DNA of 64,000 bases, taken from NCBI RefSeq assembly GCF_900112615.1, contig NZ_FOMK01000001.1, forward strand, positions 1,736,001 to 1,800,000, written 5' to 3'. Positions within the stretch are counted from its first letter, which is position 1. Every line of letters starts with the position of its first letter. The DNA comes from Chitinophaga sp. CF118. Lineage in GTDB: Bacteria > Bacteroidota > Bacteroidia > Chitinophagales > Chitinophagaceae. Below are positions 53,976-63,141 of this stretch, one piece after another. Both the position numbers and the translations under genes were made by a program. Below the pieces are notes generated by a model. It was not told the origin of the DNA, made no database searches, and saw nothing but the letters and a program-made list of their open reading frames with translations.

Positions 53976-56900
53976 TTACTTTCTTGAATCCGTCATTCCT
54001 TTCAGGAAATCATACAGATCATTCATCGAACGGATATTATCTACTATCAGCATAAAATTTGTACCTACCTGTTTCAAACGTGCATTATTCACACGCGTCT
54101 GAATATAAGTAAGCATATGATTAAACGTAGCTGACTGGAAGAAAGGCGAATCCGGATTATTGATAAAATAACAACGCAGTTTTTCTTCTTTGAGCATCAT
54201 TTTTATAAAGCCCAGTTGTATTGCCATCCATCGACAACGGATAGTTGTAAGCAGATCTTTTACCAGTTCAGGAACAGGTCCAAACCTATCCTGCAATGCT
54301 CTTTCAAAATCCTGCAGTTTACTTTCCAAAGTGATATTATCCAGTTCCTGGTAGAGGTTCAGACGCTCCTGAATACTTTCCACATAACTATCCGGGATCA
54401 GTATTTCAAGATCTGTATCGATAGTACAATCGCTTACATAATCTTTCTTCTCTTCCAGTTGCTCCTTGAATAATTCACGGAACTCATTTTGTTTTAATTC
54501 ACGGATGGCTTCGTCCAGAATTTTCTGGTACATATCAAACCCTATCTCTGCCATAAAACCGCTCTGTTCTCCACCAAGCAGATTACCGGCACCACGTATA
54601 TCCAGGTCACGCATTGCAATCTGGAAACCACTTCCCAGTTCACTATGTTGTTCCAGGGTTTGCAAACGTTTACGGCTATCTGAAGGAAGTGTATTGATAG
54701 GAGGTGCCAGCAGATAACAAAACGCTTTCTTATTACTGCGTCCTACACGTCCGCGCAACTGGTGCAGATCACTCAATCCAAAGTGATGTGCATTGTTGAT
54801 GATGATGGTATTGGCATTGGGGATATCCACGCCGCTCTCTATGATATTAGTAGATACCAGTACATCATATTTCCGGTCGATAAAGTCCATGATCACTTCT
54901 TCCAACTGATGCCCTTCCATTTGTCCGTGCGCAGTAGCAATAGCCAGATCCGGACACAATCCGCGTATCAGGCTGGTCATTTCTCCCAGTCCTTTCACAC
55001 GATTGTAAACGAAGTATACCTGTCCGCCACGTTCTATTTCATAATAGATCGCATCGCGGATCAGATCATGATCAAACACATGTACTTCTGTTTCTATCGG
55101 CTGACGGTTAGGTGGAGGTGTATTAATAACAGACAAGTCACGTGCCCCCATCAGGGAGAACTGTAATGTTCTCGGAATAGGCGTAGCCGTTAGTGTGAGT
55201 GTATCAACATTCAGTTTTATGTGCTTCAGTTTTTCTTTGGCAGTTACACCGAATTTCTGTTCCTCATCCACAATCAGCGCACCAAGGTCTTTGAACTTAA
55301 CATCTTTACCCAGTAAGGCATGTGTGCCAATGATGATATCTATTTTCCCTTCTGCCAGCCGTTGTAAAGTATCTTTTTTCTCTTTAGATGATTTAAAGCG
55401 GTTGAGATAATCTACGGTGCAGGGGAAATCTTTTAGTCGTTCAGAGAATGTTTTATAATGCTGGAATGCAAGGATCGTAGTTGGCACCAGTACAGCAGCC
55501 TGCTTACCATCCACCAGTGATTTAAACGCAGCACGTACTGCTATTTCTGTTTTACCAAAGCCCACATCGCCACATACCAGCCGGTCCATAGGTGAAGGAG
55601 ATTCCATATCTCTTTTCACATCTGCCGTAGCCTTGCTTTGATCCGGGGTATCTTCATACAGGAAGGATGCTTCCAGTTCTGTTTGCAGGTAAGTATCCGG
55701 AGAATGCGCAAAACCTTCTTCAGCTTTACGGGCAGCATACAGTTTGATAAGATCCTTCGCAATATCTTTTACCTGTGTTTTCGCCTTTTCTTTCAGCTTA
55801 TCCCAGGCATCACTACCAAGTTTATTCACCTTTGGTTCTACACCTTCTTTACCGGTGTATTTGCTGATCTTATGCAGGGAGTTGATATTTACATATAACA
55901 GATCGCTGTTCTTGTAAATAATCCTGATGGCTTCCTGCATTTTACCGCCTACCTCTATCTTCTGCAAACCACTGTAAACGCCCACACCATGATCAATATG
56001 TGTTACAAAATCTCCGGCCTGCAGTTCTCTCAGCGTTTTAAGCGTGATCGCCTTATTTTTATTATACGCCTGCTTTACTTTGTATTTGTGATAACGCTGA
56101 AAAATCTGATGATCTGTATAACAAACAATTTTCAGCGTATGATCAATAAACCCGTGACTTACCGGTATTGGAATAGGATAAAAAGTAAACTCCGCTTTAA
56201 GGTCTTCAAAAATACTACGCAACCTTTCCAGTTGCTTGGCATTTTCAGCAAAAATGAATAGAGAATATTTTTTGTTGTTATGTCCGTCAAGATCTTTGAT
56301 CAGCATTTCAAACTGCCGGTTAAAAACCGGTTGTTCCTGTGTTTCAAAGTTAATGGGCGTATATGGGCGATTGGTTTCTTCCCACCACTGCCTTTTGCCA
56401 AACACAATACAATGCCGCTGTAAAAGTTCGTGCATCAGTGGATGAGCCTTTACGAAGTCATTTTCTGACAGGTCCATCTTTTCATCATCATCAACTTTTA
56501 CTTTCTGACCGGTTTGTAACCAGGCATCCAGTTTCTCTTCCAGCTGCAGGATCACATCCTGCACATATGCAGGATCTTTCATCCACACCACTGTATTAGC
56601 CGGCAAGAACTCCAGCAGGGAAGTTTTCTGATGATCAAGTCCGTGGGTATCCATATTGGCAATCAACGTAACCTGGGTCAGCTTACGTTCACTGAGCTGC
56701 GTTTCCGGATCAAACAGGCGGATGGAATCAATATCTTCTCCGAACAATTCAATACGGTAAGGCTTTTCGTTGCCAAAAGAATAAATATCAAGGATCCCCC
56801 CACGCAGGGCATACTGTCCTGGTTCATATACGAAGTCGGTGAAATGGAATCCCCAGCCTACCAGTTTCTCCAGCAGGCCATCTACTTTCAATACATCACC

Positions 56901-57350
56901 CACCTTCAGTTGCACCATGTTGGAGCTGAAAGCTACAGATGCAGATACCTTTTCCCATAATGCTTCGGGGTAAGTCACCAGGATCTTTTTATGAATACTG
57001 GAGCCGGAGAACTTCATCAGTGCTTCCGTACGTAACATGCTATGGCTTCCGTTCAGTTCGGTGAACTGCCCGGTTTTCTTAAAGGAATCCGGAAAGTAGA
57101 AGATATCCAGAGCCTGACTTAGTTGTTCCAGATCATTATGGAAATAAGCGGCTTCTTCTTTGTCGTTTAAAATAAACAGGTGATTGTAGGAAGCTGCAAG
57201 CTCCCATGTCCCTACTGCTGCAAAAGTAGTGGCACTGCCGGTCAAACCTGTTAGTTGGAAATACTGTGGACCAGACAAATTGATCCCTTTAACCAGCTGT
57301 TGCAGCCGGATATCACGCTGGTACAGATTTAAGACAGTCTGTATATTCAT
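53976..57350 (-). CDS. mfd: Transcription-repair coupling factor
   Basis: ATP-driven translocase that removes stalled RNA polymerase from damaged DNA and recruits UvrA. The 1124-residue protein has the UvrB-like N-terminal modules, the RNAP-interaction domain (LQAGDFVTHIDHGVGVYSGL), helicase motifs (Walker A CGDVGFGKTEIAVRAA, DEEQKFG, TATPIPRTLQ, QLRGRVGRSNKKAFCYLL) and a C-terminal TRCF domain. The ATG at 57350 gives the usual start. A TACCTTTG box lies only 8 nt before it, so the mRNA may be leaderless. It diverges from the oxidoreductase gene at 57424. Confidence 0.97.
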   Translation of the reverse strand: MNIQTVLNLYQRDIRLQQLVKGINLSGPQYFQLTGLTGSATTFAAVGTWELAASYNHLFILNDKEEAAYFHNDLEQLSQALDIFYFPDSFKKTGQFTELNGSHSMLRTEALMKFSGSSIHKKILVTYPEALWEKVSASVAFSSNMVQLKVGDVLKVDGLLEKLVGWGFHFTDFVYEPGQYALRGGILDIYSFGNEKPYRIELFGEDIDSIRLFDPETQLSERKLTQVTLIANMDTHGLDHQKTSLLEFLPANTVVWMKDPAYVQDVILQLEEKLDAWLQTGQKVKVDDDEKMDLSENDFVKAHPLMHELLQRHCIVFGKRQWWEETNRPYTPINFETQEQPVFNRQFEMLIKDLDGHNNKKYSLFIFAENAKQLERLRSIFEDLKAEFTFYPIPIPVSHGFIDHTLKIVCYTDHQIFQRYHKYKVKQAYNKNKAITLKTLRELQAGDFVTHIDHGVGVYSGLQKIEVGGKMQEAIRIIYKNSDLLYVNINSLHKISKYTGKEGVEPKVNKLGSDAWDKLKEKAKTQVKDIAKDLIKLYAARKAEEGFAHSPDTYLQTELEASFLYEDTPDQSKATADVKRDMESPSPMDRLVCGDVGFGKTEIAVRAAFKSLVDGKQAAVLVPTTILAFQHYKTFSERLKDFPCTVDYLNRFKSSKEKKDTLQRLAEGKIDIIIGTHALLGKDVKFKDLGALIVDEEQKFGVTAKEKLKHIKLNVDTLTLTATPIPRTLQFSLMGARDLSVINTPPPNRQPIETEVHVFDHDLIRDAIYYEIERGGQVYFVYNRVKGLGEMTSLIRGLCPDLAIATAHGQMEGHQLEEVIMDFIDRKYDVLVSTNIIESGVDIPNANTIIINNAHHFGLSDLHQLRGRVGRSNKKAFCYLLAPPINTLPSDSRKRLQTLEQHSELGSGFQIAMRDLDIRGAGNLLGGEQSGFMAEIGFDMYQKILDEAIRELKQNEFRELFKEQLEEKKDYVSDCTIDTDLEILIPDSYVESIQERLNLYQELDNITLESKLQDFERALQDRFGPVPELVKDLLTTIRCRWMAIQLGFIKMMLKEEKLRCYFINNPDSPFFQSATFNHMLTYIQTRVNNARLKQVGTNFMLIVDNIRSMNDLYDFLKGMTDSRK

Positions 57351-57358
57351 GAGGGAAG

Positions 57359-57366
57359 CAAAGGTA
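57359..57366 (-). promoter_or_regulatory. -7 promoter box TACCTTTG for mfd, 8 nt from ATG
   Basis: Perfect TAnnTTTG match; the expected transcription start coincides with the start codon. Confidence 0.55.
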
Positions 57367-57423
57367 CGAAGAAATCGAAAGCGGACTATTTTCGTTAAAT
57401 TTAATGGAGAAATTCCACGCCCC

Positions 57424-58149
57424 ATGCTAGAACAATGGTATAACGGTTACGTAACCCGCATTGTACAGGAGACTCCTAATACAAGACGGTTCTGGATAAA
57501 GATTCCGGAGAAAGACTGCTTTGACTTCAAGCCCGGTCAGTTTGTTACCCTCGATCTTCCCATTCATGAGAAGAAAAATAAACGCTGGCGAAGCTATTCC
57601 ATCGCCTCTCCACCCAATGATACCAACGAAATAGAGCTGGTTATCGTACTCCTGCAGGGAGGTGCAGGCACTACCTATCTCTTTAATGAGGTAAAAGTAG
57701 GTAGCATGCTGGTACTAAAAGGGCCACTTGGTGTTTTTCTATTGCCCCAGCCGTTGGACAAGGAACTGTTCCTCATCTGCACAGGTACTGGTATTGCGCC
57801 TTTCCGTGCAATGACTCATCATATCCATACACATGGCATCCCGCATCAACCCATTCATCTTATATATGGCTGCCGGCAACAATGTGATTTGCTATATGCA
57901 GATGAAATGTGGCAACTGCAGAATCAAATGCCAGATTTTAAGTACTGGCCAACACTATCTCAGGAAGACGATTCCTGGCCACGTCACAAAGGATATGTAC
58001 ACCTCATTTATGAAGAAATACTGGCGTCGAACAGGCCACCAGCAACTTTCTATCTCTGCGGATGGAAAGAGATGATCTCTGAGGCTAAAGAACGGATCCT
58101 GGCATTAGGGTATGACAGACATGATATCCACCAGGAATCGTATGGATGA
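57424..58149 (+). CDS. FAD/NAD(P)-binding ferredoxin-reductase-like oxidoreductase
   Basis: Flavoprotein of 241 residues with FAD domain (KPGQFVTLDLPIH, RWRSYSIASPPND, about 35-65) and pyridine-nucleotide domain (LICTGTGIAPFRAM, about 118-131; FYLCGWKEMI near the end). Unlike the reductase at 19616 it has no 2Fe-2S domain, so it resembles ferredoxin/flavodoxin-NADP reductases. The ATG at 57424 is used; a longer frame runs back over the mfd start and is not expected to be translated. Confidence 0.9.
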   Translation: MLEQWYNGYVTRIVQETPNTRRFWIKIPEKDCFDFKPGQFVTLDLPIHEKKNKRWRSYSIASPPNDTNEIELVIVLLQGGAGTTYLFNEVKVGSMLVLKGPLGVFLLPQPLDKELFLICTGTGIAPFRAMTHHIHTHGIPHQPIHLIYGCRQQCDLLYADEMWQLQNQMPDFKYWPTLSQEDDSWPRHKGYVHLIYEEILASNRPPATFYLCGWKEMISEAKERILALGYDRHDIHQESYG

Positions 58150-58224
58150 TTTTAAAGTCCCTTCTGCAGGCCATTTAGTAGAAATAAAACCTATAATTGT
58201 TTAAGTGAATTCGGGGAGACATAA

Positions 58225-58356
58225 TAGTGAGTCTATATATTGAACATACGTTGGACCTACATTGGAAATACATTGGAGAATCTTTGATCACGTATAGCTG
58301 TTCAAAGATTGTCCAACGTATGTCCAATGTATGAAGCAAATATCAACTCACTCCGA
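58225..58356. repeat. Second 11-nt periodic dyad element
   Basis: 132 bp in 12 steps of 11 nt. On the left, TACGTTGGACC, TACATTGGAAA and TACATTGGAGA begin at 58247, 58258 and 58269. On the right, CCAACGTATGT and CCAATGTATGA begin at 58313 and 58324. Inverted arms are ACATACGTTGGAC/GTCCAACGTATGT (58244-58256, 58311-58323), AATCTTTGA/TCAAAGATT (58279-58287, 58302-58310; 14-nt loop) and the outer AGTGAGT/ACTCACT (58226-58232, 58346-58352). The architecture matches the 43489 element although the units differ. Confidence 0.82.
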
Positions 58357-58490
58357 AGGCACTACTAATTTGTTATGAATAGCTATACACTTTGTATAGA
58401 GGCGGGAAAGAAGAGGGAGGCCATACATCCAGGCAGAAACCCAATAGGTAAGTTATTTCAGAAAGTAGCTGCATTACATATACTTTCAGA

Positions 58491-58523
58491 AAAAAAGCCC
58501 GGCTTCGAATGAAACCGGGCTTT
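58491..58523 (-). terminator. Terminator after glyS
   Basis: On the minus strand, 10-bp GC-rich stem AGCCCGGTTT/AAGCCGGGCT (with wobble) followed by T7. Confidence 0.88.
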
Positions 58524-58539
58524 CCTGAATAATATACTT

Positions 58540-59967
58540 TTAGCTGATAGCGTTCAGTACGATCTCCTTCACTTTAGCCAATGGAATTCTTTCCTGTTCC
58601 ATGCTATCCCTGTGACGGATAGTTACCATGTTATCTTCTTTAGTCTGATGATCGATCGTTACGCAGAAAGGCGTACCGATAGCATCCTGACGGCGGTAAC
58701 GTTTACCAATGCTATCCTTCTCTTCATAATAACAATGAAAAGATGATTTACATTGATCCATCAGTTCCTTAGCAATTTCCGGTAACCCATCTTTCTTAGT
58801 AAGTGGGAAAATAGCCAGTTTAATCGGAGATAACTTTGCAGGGAACTTCAACACAACACGACTATCTGGCTTCTCCGCTGTACTCAGATCCTGTTCTTCA
58901 TAAGCATTACATACAGTCAGCAGGAACATACGATCCAGACCGATAGATGTTTCTATCACATAAGGAACATAGTTCTGATTGATCTCTGTATCAAAATACT
59001 GCAATTTCTTTTTGCTGTATTCCTGGTGCTGTTGCAGGTCAAAGTCGCCACGGGAATGGATACCTTCAACTTCTTTGAAACCGATCGGGAACTCAAATTC
59101 GATATCCACAGCAGCCTTTGCATAGTGCGCCAGTTTTACGTGATCGTGGAAGCGGTATTTATCGGAAGAAGTACCCAGGCTCAGGTGCCATTTCATACGT
59201 TCTTCTTTCCAGTAGGCATACCATTCATTCTCAGTACCAGGGCGGATAAAGAACTGCATTTCCATCTGCTCAAATTCACGCATACGGAAAATAAACTGCC
59301 GGGCTACGATCTCATTACGGAAGGCCTTACCTGTCTGCGCGATACCAAAAGGAATCTTCATGCGACCGGTTTTCTGCACATTCAGGAAGTTTACAAAAAT
59401 ACCCTGGGCGGTTTCCGGACGCAGGTAAATTTCGCTGGCTTCATCTGTAACACTACCCAACTGAGTGGAGAACATCAGGTTAAACTGACGGATTTCCGTC
59501 CAGTTCACCGTACCGCTCACCGCACACTTTATCTTATTTTCATCAATTAGCTGTTTCAGGCCGGCATAGTCGGCATCTTTTTCCAGGATCTCCATTTTAG
59601 ACAACAATGCCGCACCTTCCGCCTCGGGTAATGTTGCAGCATGAGCCTCTATCAGGTGATCTACCCGGTAGCGCTTCTTGCTGTCTTTATTATCTATCAT
59701 GGGATCGCTGAAACTGTCCACATGGCCGGACGCTTTCCAGGTAGTAGGGTGCATAAAGATGGCAGCATCTATCCCCACAATGTTTTCGTGCATCTGGGTC
59801 ATGCTCTTCCACCAGTAGTCGCGGATGTTCTTCTTCAACTGTGCCCCGTATTGGCCATAATCATATACCGCACTTAATCCGTCGTAGATCTCACTGGACT
59901 GGAAAACGAAGCCATATTCTTTACAATGCGAAATAATCGCCTGGAATTTATTCTGATCTGTTGCCAT
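58540..59967 (-). CDS. glyS: Glycyl-tRNA synthetase (single-chain, eukaryote/archaea type)
   Basis: Charges tRNA-Gly. The 475-residue class II synthetase is of the alpha2 type (GlyQS-like), not the bacterial alpha2-beta2 form. Motifs: FQSSEIYDGLSAVYDYGQYG at the N-terminus, motif 2 region YLRPETAQGIFVNF with KTGRMKIPFGIAQTGKAFRNE, motif 3 VIETSIGLDRMFL, and an anticodon-binding domain (KLAIFPLTKKDGLPEIA). The ATG at 59967 gives the family start. A TATATTTG box lies 7 nt upstream, which predicts a leaderless or nearly leaderless transcript. Confidence 0.97.
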   Translation of the reverse strand: MATDQNKFQAIISHCKEYGFVFQSSEIYDGLSAVYDYGQYGAQLKKNIRDYWWKSMTQMHENIVGIDAAIFMHPTTWKASGHVDSFSDPMIDNKDSKKRYRVDHLIEAHAATLPEAEGAALLSKMEILEKDADYAGLKQLIDENKIKCAVSGTVNWTEIRQFNLMFSTQLGSVTDEASEIYLRPETAQGIFVNFLNVQKTGRMKIPFGIAQTGKAFRNEIVARQFIFRMREFEQMEMQFFIRPGTENEWYAYWKEERMKWHLSLGTSSDKYRFHDHVKLAHYAKAAVDIEFEFPIGFKEVEGIHSRGDFDLQQHQEYSKKKLQYFDTEINQNYVPYVIETSIGLDRMFLLTVCNAYEEQDLSTAEKPDSRVVLKFPAKLSPIKLAIFPLTKKDGLPEIAKELMDQCKSSFHCYYEEKDSIGKRYRRQDAIGTPFCVTIDHQTKEDNMVTIRHRDSMEQERIPLAKVKEIVLNAIS

Positions 59968-59974
59968 AATTGCG

Positions 59975-59982
59975 CAAATATA
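59975..59982 (-). promoter_or_regulatory. -7 promoter box TATATTTG for glyS, 7 nt from ATG
   Basis: Perfect TAnnTTTG match; the expected transcription start falls at the start codon. Confidence 0.6.
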
Positions 59983-60010
59983 ATAAGCCTTTTCCGAATT
60001 AATTGGGCAT

Positions 60011-60961
60011 CTAACTACGCTTATGCTCCGAATATCTTGGATGAAGGGGTTCTGTAGATTCAACCGGTACCTCTTTTACCCAAACAGCATAAGCATTTGG
60101 CTGGATTCTGGCGCCATGATATTCCGCATATACCTGGGTAAATTCTGCGCCGAAATAAAGAATAATAGCGGAATAATATACCCATAGTAATATGATTACG
60201 ATAGAGCCCGCCGCCCCATAGGCAGAGCCTATTTTACTGGCACCCAGATAAAAACCTATGGCAAATTTGCCTATCATAAATAATATTGCCGTTGTAATAG
60301 CCCCTACGGTAACATCCTTCCATTTTACTTTGGCATCAGGAAGAACCTTAAATATGATGGCAAATAATAAGGTGATGATAAAAAATGTAAGTCCCAGGTT
60401 GATGACATATACCAGCACAAACGTCACGTCAGGAATTAAGTATGTAAGTTGCTTGCCAAATAATTCTATCAGACCATTCAGAACCAGTGACACCAGCAGG
60501 ATAAATCCCAGGCTGATCACCATAGAAAAAGAAAGCAGGCGGTTAATAAGGATCTTAAGTAACCCATTCTTCGGCTTGGCTTTTAGCTGCCAGATAAAGT
60601 TGATGGAATCCTGAATCTCTCCAAATACCCCTGTAGCACCAAAAATCAGAGAAATTATCCCTACTACGGTAGCCCATGTGGAATCCCCGGAAAGGGTAGC
60701 ATTTTTGATCATTTGCTGAATCTGTAATGCAGCATCATTTCCTACCAGCTTATTGATTTGTCCGTATACGCTTCCCTCTATCGCCTCCTTTCCAAGGAAA
60801 ACCTGGAAAAGAGTAATAATCACTATCAGCATGGGCGCTATGGAAAAGATGGTATAATAGGATAATGCAGCACTTAGCTTCAATACCTTATCATCCATAA
60901 AATCGCTGGCAGTCATTCTCAAAATCTGCCAGTATTTTTTTATTTTACCAGGACGTTGCAT
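60011..60961 (-). CDS. YihY/BrkB family membrane protein
   Basis: Six-helix inner-membrane protein of 316 residues, family YihY (once called RNase BN; now regarded as a membrane protein of unknown, possibly transport, role). The signature LKLSAALSYYTIFSIAPMLIV (about 26-46) and the later ILLWVYYSAIILYFGAEFTQVYAEY are diagnostic. It is the last gene of a leftward cluster membrane protein - dtd - mazG - yihY, 29 bp after mazG. Confidence 0.93.
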   Translation of the reverse strand: MQRPGKIKKYWQILRMTASDFMDDKVLKLSAALSYYTIFSIAPMLIVIITLFQVFLGKEAIEGSVYGQINKLVGNDAALQIQQMIKNATLSGDSTWATVVGIISLIFGATGVFGEIQDSINFIWQLKAKPKNGLLKILINRLLSFSMVISLGFILLVSLVLNGLIELFGKQLTYLIPDVTFVLVYVINLGLTFFIITLLFAIIFKVLPDAKVKWKDVTVGAITTAILFMIGKFAIGFYLGASKIGSAYGAAGSIVIILLWVYYSAIILYFGAEFTQVYAEYHGARIQPNAYAVWVKEVPVESTEPLHPRYSEHKRS

Positions 60962-60990
60962 ATCATTGATTTAGCAAAAAATCTGCCTTT

Positions 60991-61317
60991 TTATTGCAGC
61001 TTCTTATTTTCCTTGTGCCTGGTGGCATCACGGATATTCTTCTTTTCAAAGTTCTTTTCCAACGCCTCTGTCATATCTATCCCTGTTTGATTGGCAATAC
61101 AAAACAACACCCACAATACATCTGCCAACTCATCTGCCAGCTCTTTTTTCTCATCAGATGCTTTTGACGACTGATCCCCATATTTCCTGGCCATGATACG
61201 GGCCACTTCACCTACCTCTTCTGTTAAAATAGCCATATTGGTTAATTCGCTGAAATAACGAACACCGACTGTAGTAATCCAGCCATCTATTTTTTCCTGC
61301 GCTTCTTTTATTGTCAT
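60991..61317 (-). CDS. MazG-like nucleotide pyrophosphohydrolase
   Basis: Small (108 residues) all-alpha NTP pyrophosphohydrolase that hydrolyses (d)NTPs or their damaged forms. The Mg-binding pattern is EEVGEVARIMARKYGDQ (about 33-49) with KELADELADVLWVL (about 58-71), i.e. ExxE...ExxD. It overlaps dtd by 4 bp (ATGA), showing translational coupling. Substrate preference is unknown. Confidence 0.92.
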   Translation of the reverse strand: MTIKEAQEKIDGWITTVGVRYFSELTNMAILTEEVGEVARIMARKYGDQSSKASDEKKELADELADVLWVLFCIANQTGIDMTEALEKNFEKKNIRDATRHKENKKLQ

Positions 61318-61766
61318 TCTTTATTTTTTGTATCAATGATGATGGTTACGGGGCCGTCGTTCAGCAGTTCTACTTTCATATCTGCACCAAAAATCCCCGC
61401 AGGAATCTCTTTTCCCATATCCAAACCCACTTGCACTATCATTTGTTCATATAACGGAATTGCTATATCAGGTTTACTGGCACGGATATAAGAAGGACGG
61501 TTTCCTTTTTTCGTAGCTGCATATAATGTAAACTGGCTTACCAGTAAAATGTTTCCATCTACCTCTTTTACCGATTGATTCATCACTCCCTGCACATCAT
61601 TAAAAATGCGCAGGTTAGTGATCTTATTGCTTAACCAGGTAATATCTTCTGTAGTATCCGTATCTTCTATTCCCAGCAATACCAGCAGCCCGGTTTCAAT
61701 ACTGCCGGTAATATTATTATCTACTGTTACGGATGCTCTGGTAACACGTTGTATAACTGCCCGCAT
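61314..61766 (-). CDS. dtd: D-aminoacyl-tRNA deacylase
   Basis: Removes D-amino acids wrongly attached to tRNA. The 150-residue protein has the DTD fold landmarks: MRAVIQRVTRASVTVD start, LVSQFTLYAATKKGNRPSY (SQFTL with the cross-subunit pocket) and NDGPVTIIID (Gly-cisPro motif). It overlaps mazG by 4 bp and starts 2 bp after the upstream membrane-protein gene, all in one operon. Confidence 0.95.
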   Translation of the reverse strand: MRAVIQRVTRASVTVDNNITGSIETGLLVLLGIEDTDTTEDITWLSNKITNLRIFNDVQGVMNQSVKEVDGNILLVSQFTLYAATKKGNRPSYIRASKPDIAIPLYEQMIVQVGLDMGKEIPAGIFGADMKVELLNDGPVTIIIDTKNKE

Positions 61767-61768
61767 AT

Positions 61769-63061
61769 TTATGCTTGATTTTCTTTTAACTGTATCATGT
61801 CCTCCATATCCAGTTCAGGATAAAATAACTCTAACAGAAAATAATAATACAGATAAATAAGTGAAAGATAAATAATAAAGTGTTCATTGATGGAATAAGC
61901 GATTGTGATAATATTTAATCCAACTACGATGTACACAAATGATTTACCTGAGGGCAACTTTACATACGCCCCTATCTTCAATAAGTACAAACAAGCCAGC
62001 ACACCTATAGCTAATAATCTCAGGCCGGTAGGCACCACCAGCATATTATAGATATTATAGGCGGTGATAATGATGCCAATGGCAATCATCGCTTTCTTTG
62101 CATAATTTCTTTTTACACTGAAATAATCAACCGCATTATCAAAAAATATTTCATGTTTCTCACCGGAAAAAAAACAGATCACTACTGCGATAATATTCAC
62201 ACCGGGAACCAGATGCAGTAATAACATCCAGGGACTGTACTTCCCTATTGTAAGCGCTCTGCCGGTAATGATATTACGTAACAGCTGGGCTCCTGCATAA
62301 AGAAAGAAGATAGTAGCCAGCATAAACAGAAGGTTCAACCATGTAGGCTCCCCTGGCATTCTCTCCGCATCAAACAACACGGTTACACGTGTGCTCAGAT
62401 CTCCGATGCAACCCATGTAGGCAAAATAACTGGCCATCCACATAAACAGGTATTCCCATTTATTGAACACCTGGATTTTGGAAGGGAGTTTTCCAAAAAA
62501 GGTGCGCCATTTAAAACCATTCTCTACCAGGAAAACGATCACATAATAACAGATCATTTTAAACCACAACAGGAGCAAAGAAGAAATAAGGAGAAAGAGC
62601 TCCTTACCAGCAGGAATAAGGCTACCAGTGAATAAGAAGCCACTGCTGAAAGGGTTTCCTGTTTTAGGCAGAAAATAAAAGATGAGAGCAGCAAGCACAC
62701 CCGCACTGATCTTATTATCAGTTCCCATCAGGTGGAACCGGGTGATGATTGCCAGCAGATAAGCTGTAAAAACATTCAGATGTGCAAGCAATGCCCAGCT
62801 ATCCGTGCCTTTTCCCGGTAAATAGACATCCATTAAATATTGTATTCCAAAGGAGAGGATAATCACAATAGCCATAATAGCAGTATCTTTCCATCTCTTC
62901 GCTATTATAAATTCCCATGTCAGAAAGCCCGTTAATCCAGCCAGTTTAATTGGCAGATCGAGGTAGTCCGGTAATTTAAGTAAAGTAAGTCCCCAGGTAA
63001 AAATGGCTAATATCAGGCTGGTTTTTAGTGCGCGTAACTGTATAGGTGTAAAGAATGTCAT
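61769..63061 (-). CDS. Polytopic membrane protein of unknown function
   Basis: No family recognised. The protein is about 430 residues with some 11-12 hydrophobic helices, short polar loops and no catalytic motif visible. An aromatic, Tyr-rich terminal part (FIIYLSLIYLYYYFLLELFYPEL) precedes an acidic tail. Two ATG starts are possible: 63061 gives a short hydrophilic leader before the first helix and is preferred; 63124 adds 21 residues read from AT-rich, promoter-like sequence. It heads the dtd-mazG-yihY operon and is divergent from arfB. Confidence 0.75.
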   Translation of the reverse strand: MTFFTPIQLRALKTSLILAIFTWGLTLLKLPDYLDLPIKLAGLTGFLTWEFIIAKRWKDTAIMAIVIILSFGIQYLMDVYLPGKGTDSWALLAHLNVFTAYLLAIITRFHLMGTDNKISAGVLAALIFYFLPKTGNPFSSGFLFTGSLIPAGKELFLLISSLLLLWFKMICYYVIVFLVENGFKWRTFFGKLPSKIQVFNKWEYLFMWMASYFAYMGCIGDLSTRVTVLFDAERMPGEPTWLNLLFMLATIFFLYAGAQLLRNIITGRALTIGKYSPWMLLLHLVPGVNIIAVVICFFSGEKHEIFFDNAVDYFSVKRNYAKKAMIAIGIIITAYNIYNMLVVPTGLRLLAIGVLACLYLLKIGAYVKLPSGKSFVYIVVGLNIITIAYSINEHFIIYLSLIYLYYYFLLELFYPELDMEDMIQLKENQA

Positions 63062-63141
63062 AGCCAAAGGGTTTATAGAATGTAGCGAATAATTTACCTT
63101 TATTAAATTACGATAATCAATCATAAGGAAAAGTTAATATA

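Larger units (their letters stand above)
58150..58539. other. 390-bp intergenic region with palindromic array and glyS terminator
   Basis: Contains the 11-nt periodic element at 58225-58356 and the terminator at 58491-58523. Nothing coding was seen in the rest. Confidence 0.7.

Noticed and set aside
57229..57423. 65-residue N-terminal extension of the oxidoreductase at 57424
   Set aside because: It would read through the mfd start region and promoter box, and has no similarity to the FAD domain; the ATG at 57424 directly precedes the conserved fold.
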